From assembly GCA_946481105.1 (NCBI GenBank), contig CAMLMM010000026.1, forward strand, positions 1-24,659: 24,659 bases of DNA, in the 5' to 3' direction. The position numbers were made by a program, and so were the translations under genes. Every line of letters starts with the position of its first letter. Within the stretch, counting starts at the first letter, position 1. The DNA comes from an uncultured Alphaproteobacteria bacterium. GTDB taxonomy: Bacteria > Pseudomonadota > Alphaproteobacteria > Micavibrionales > Micavibrionaceae. The notes below the pieces were generated by a model. That model made no database searches, had not been told where the DNA came from, and saw nothing but the letters and a program-made list of their open reading frames with translations. Shown here piece after piece: positions 24,199 through 24,659 of the stretch.

Positions 24199-24659
24199 AT
24201 GAAACACAAAAAATTCCGCCTATTAATAATTACGCTCATTTTATTTTTCATTGCTTTAGCACCCATCGTCATTTTTTATGCACGATACGAAATTCTTACG
24301 AACCATTTGGAAAAGAATTTGGGATTCGATGGTGGTGCCGCCAATGCAGTCAAACACGCCTATGCAGCTGCGGAACTTTATAGTGTATTAAATGCCTTCC
24401 TTGATGATGACGAGGCAGATTCCTTTGTCATGTCCTTGGGCATTATCAATGAATATGCCGAACGAATAACTAAACTCAGGAAACCTGATTCATTGCGCGA
24501 AATTATGAAAGACTTGCATAACAATCAGGTAGGAATTGTTGCAGCAAAATGGCAAAAACAAAAATCAGACAAAGGTAATTTGCTGGATACCATTTTAATA
24601 TTGGCACAAAACAAAACCTTGATTGTTAAAAGAACTGAAAATCCTCTGTATAAAGGCGA
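24199..24659 (+). CDS. AT-rich membrane-anchored protein with HAY...DLHNN motif (3' end outside window)
   Basis: The reading frame is open for 153 codons to the window edge, so the gene is partial. Residues 5-27 are a hydrophobic anchor or signal-anchor (FRLLIITLILFFIALAPIVIF). The exterior part has NAVKHAYAAAELYSVLN, then IINEYAERI, then MKDLHNNQVGIVAAKW. That order (HA-x3-AE, later E, later D-x-HNN-x-VG) recalls a widespread uncharacterised domain of the DUF6973 kind; I offer this as a resemblance, not a hit. Codons are AT-rich (ATA, TTA, AGA, AGG), unlike the housekeeping genes. The gene sits directly behind tRNA-Ser, which fits recent acquisition. Only a weak ribosome-binding site (GGA) precedes the ATG. 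Confidence 0.65.
   Translation, partial: MKHKKFRLLIITLILFFIALAPIVIFYARYEILTNHLEKNLGFDGGAANAVKHAYAAAELYSVLNAFLDDDEADSFVMSLGIINEYAERITKLRKPDSLREIMKDLHNNQVGIVAAKWQKQKSDKGNLLDTILILAQNKTLIVKRTENPLYKG

Overview
The window looks like the chromosome of a Gram-negative bacterium, most probably an alphaproteobacterium. The evidence is an O-antigen ligase-like protein, several Sec-type signal peptides, a PHB depolymerase of the intracellular cysteine-nucleophile type, a free-standing gatCAB amidotransferase operon and a perfect FNR/FixK-type box. By eye the GC content is a little above 50%. I cannot place it more finely; a Rhodospirillales- or Micavibrio-like lineage is only a guess. Most genes are housekeeping genes, with accessory islands at both ends.

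Layout. (1) 1-3975, minus strand: three overlapping surface-polysaccharide genes. These are an O-antigen ligase-like membrane protein fused to a GT2 glycosyltransferase, a GT-B-like surface carbohydrate protein, and a GT2 glycosyltransferase cut by the window edge. (2) 4162-6977, plus strand: a tight operon of a 47-residue basic protein, dcd (dCTP deaminase), murA and radC. (3) 7094-9196: a CPA1-type Na+/H+ antiporter with a long C-terminal tail, preceded by a perfect TTGAT-N4-ATCAA box. (4) 9268-11757: purB and lysA, convergent, with overlapping 3' ends. (5) 11833-14341: a secreted cyclophilin with a shared terminator, two small unrecognised genes on the minus strand behind a near-consensus promoter, and a divergent CbiB/CobD-like membrane protein. 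(6) 14468-18627: an intracellular PHB depolymerase, a gene-free mosaic repeat region, a patatin-like phospholipase, a YgjP-type metallopeptidase and ruvX (convergent overlap). (7) 18693-23858: the gatC-gatA-gatB operon. It is interrupted between gatA and gatB by two genes for secreted proteins with matching eight-cysteine layouts, and is followed by a PLP-fold-type-II-like gene. (8) 23945 to the end: tRNA-Ser(GCU), a 44-nt perfect-looking hairpin that includes the tRNA 3' end, a structured stretch, and an AT-rich membrane-anchored gene that may mark an accessory island.

The most interesting items are the pair of secreted proteins with the C-CxC-C ... C-CxC-C layout inside the gat operon, the ligase-GT2 fusion, the mosaic repeat at 15983-16232, the 41-bp concentric inverted repeat between ruvX and gatC, and the tRNA-Ser boundary. 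I saw no CRISPR array, insertion sequence, rRNA or recognisable defence system.
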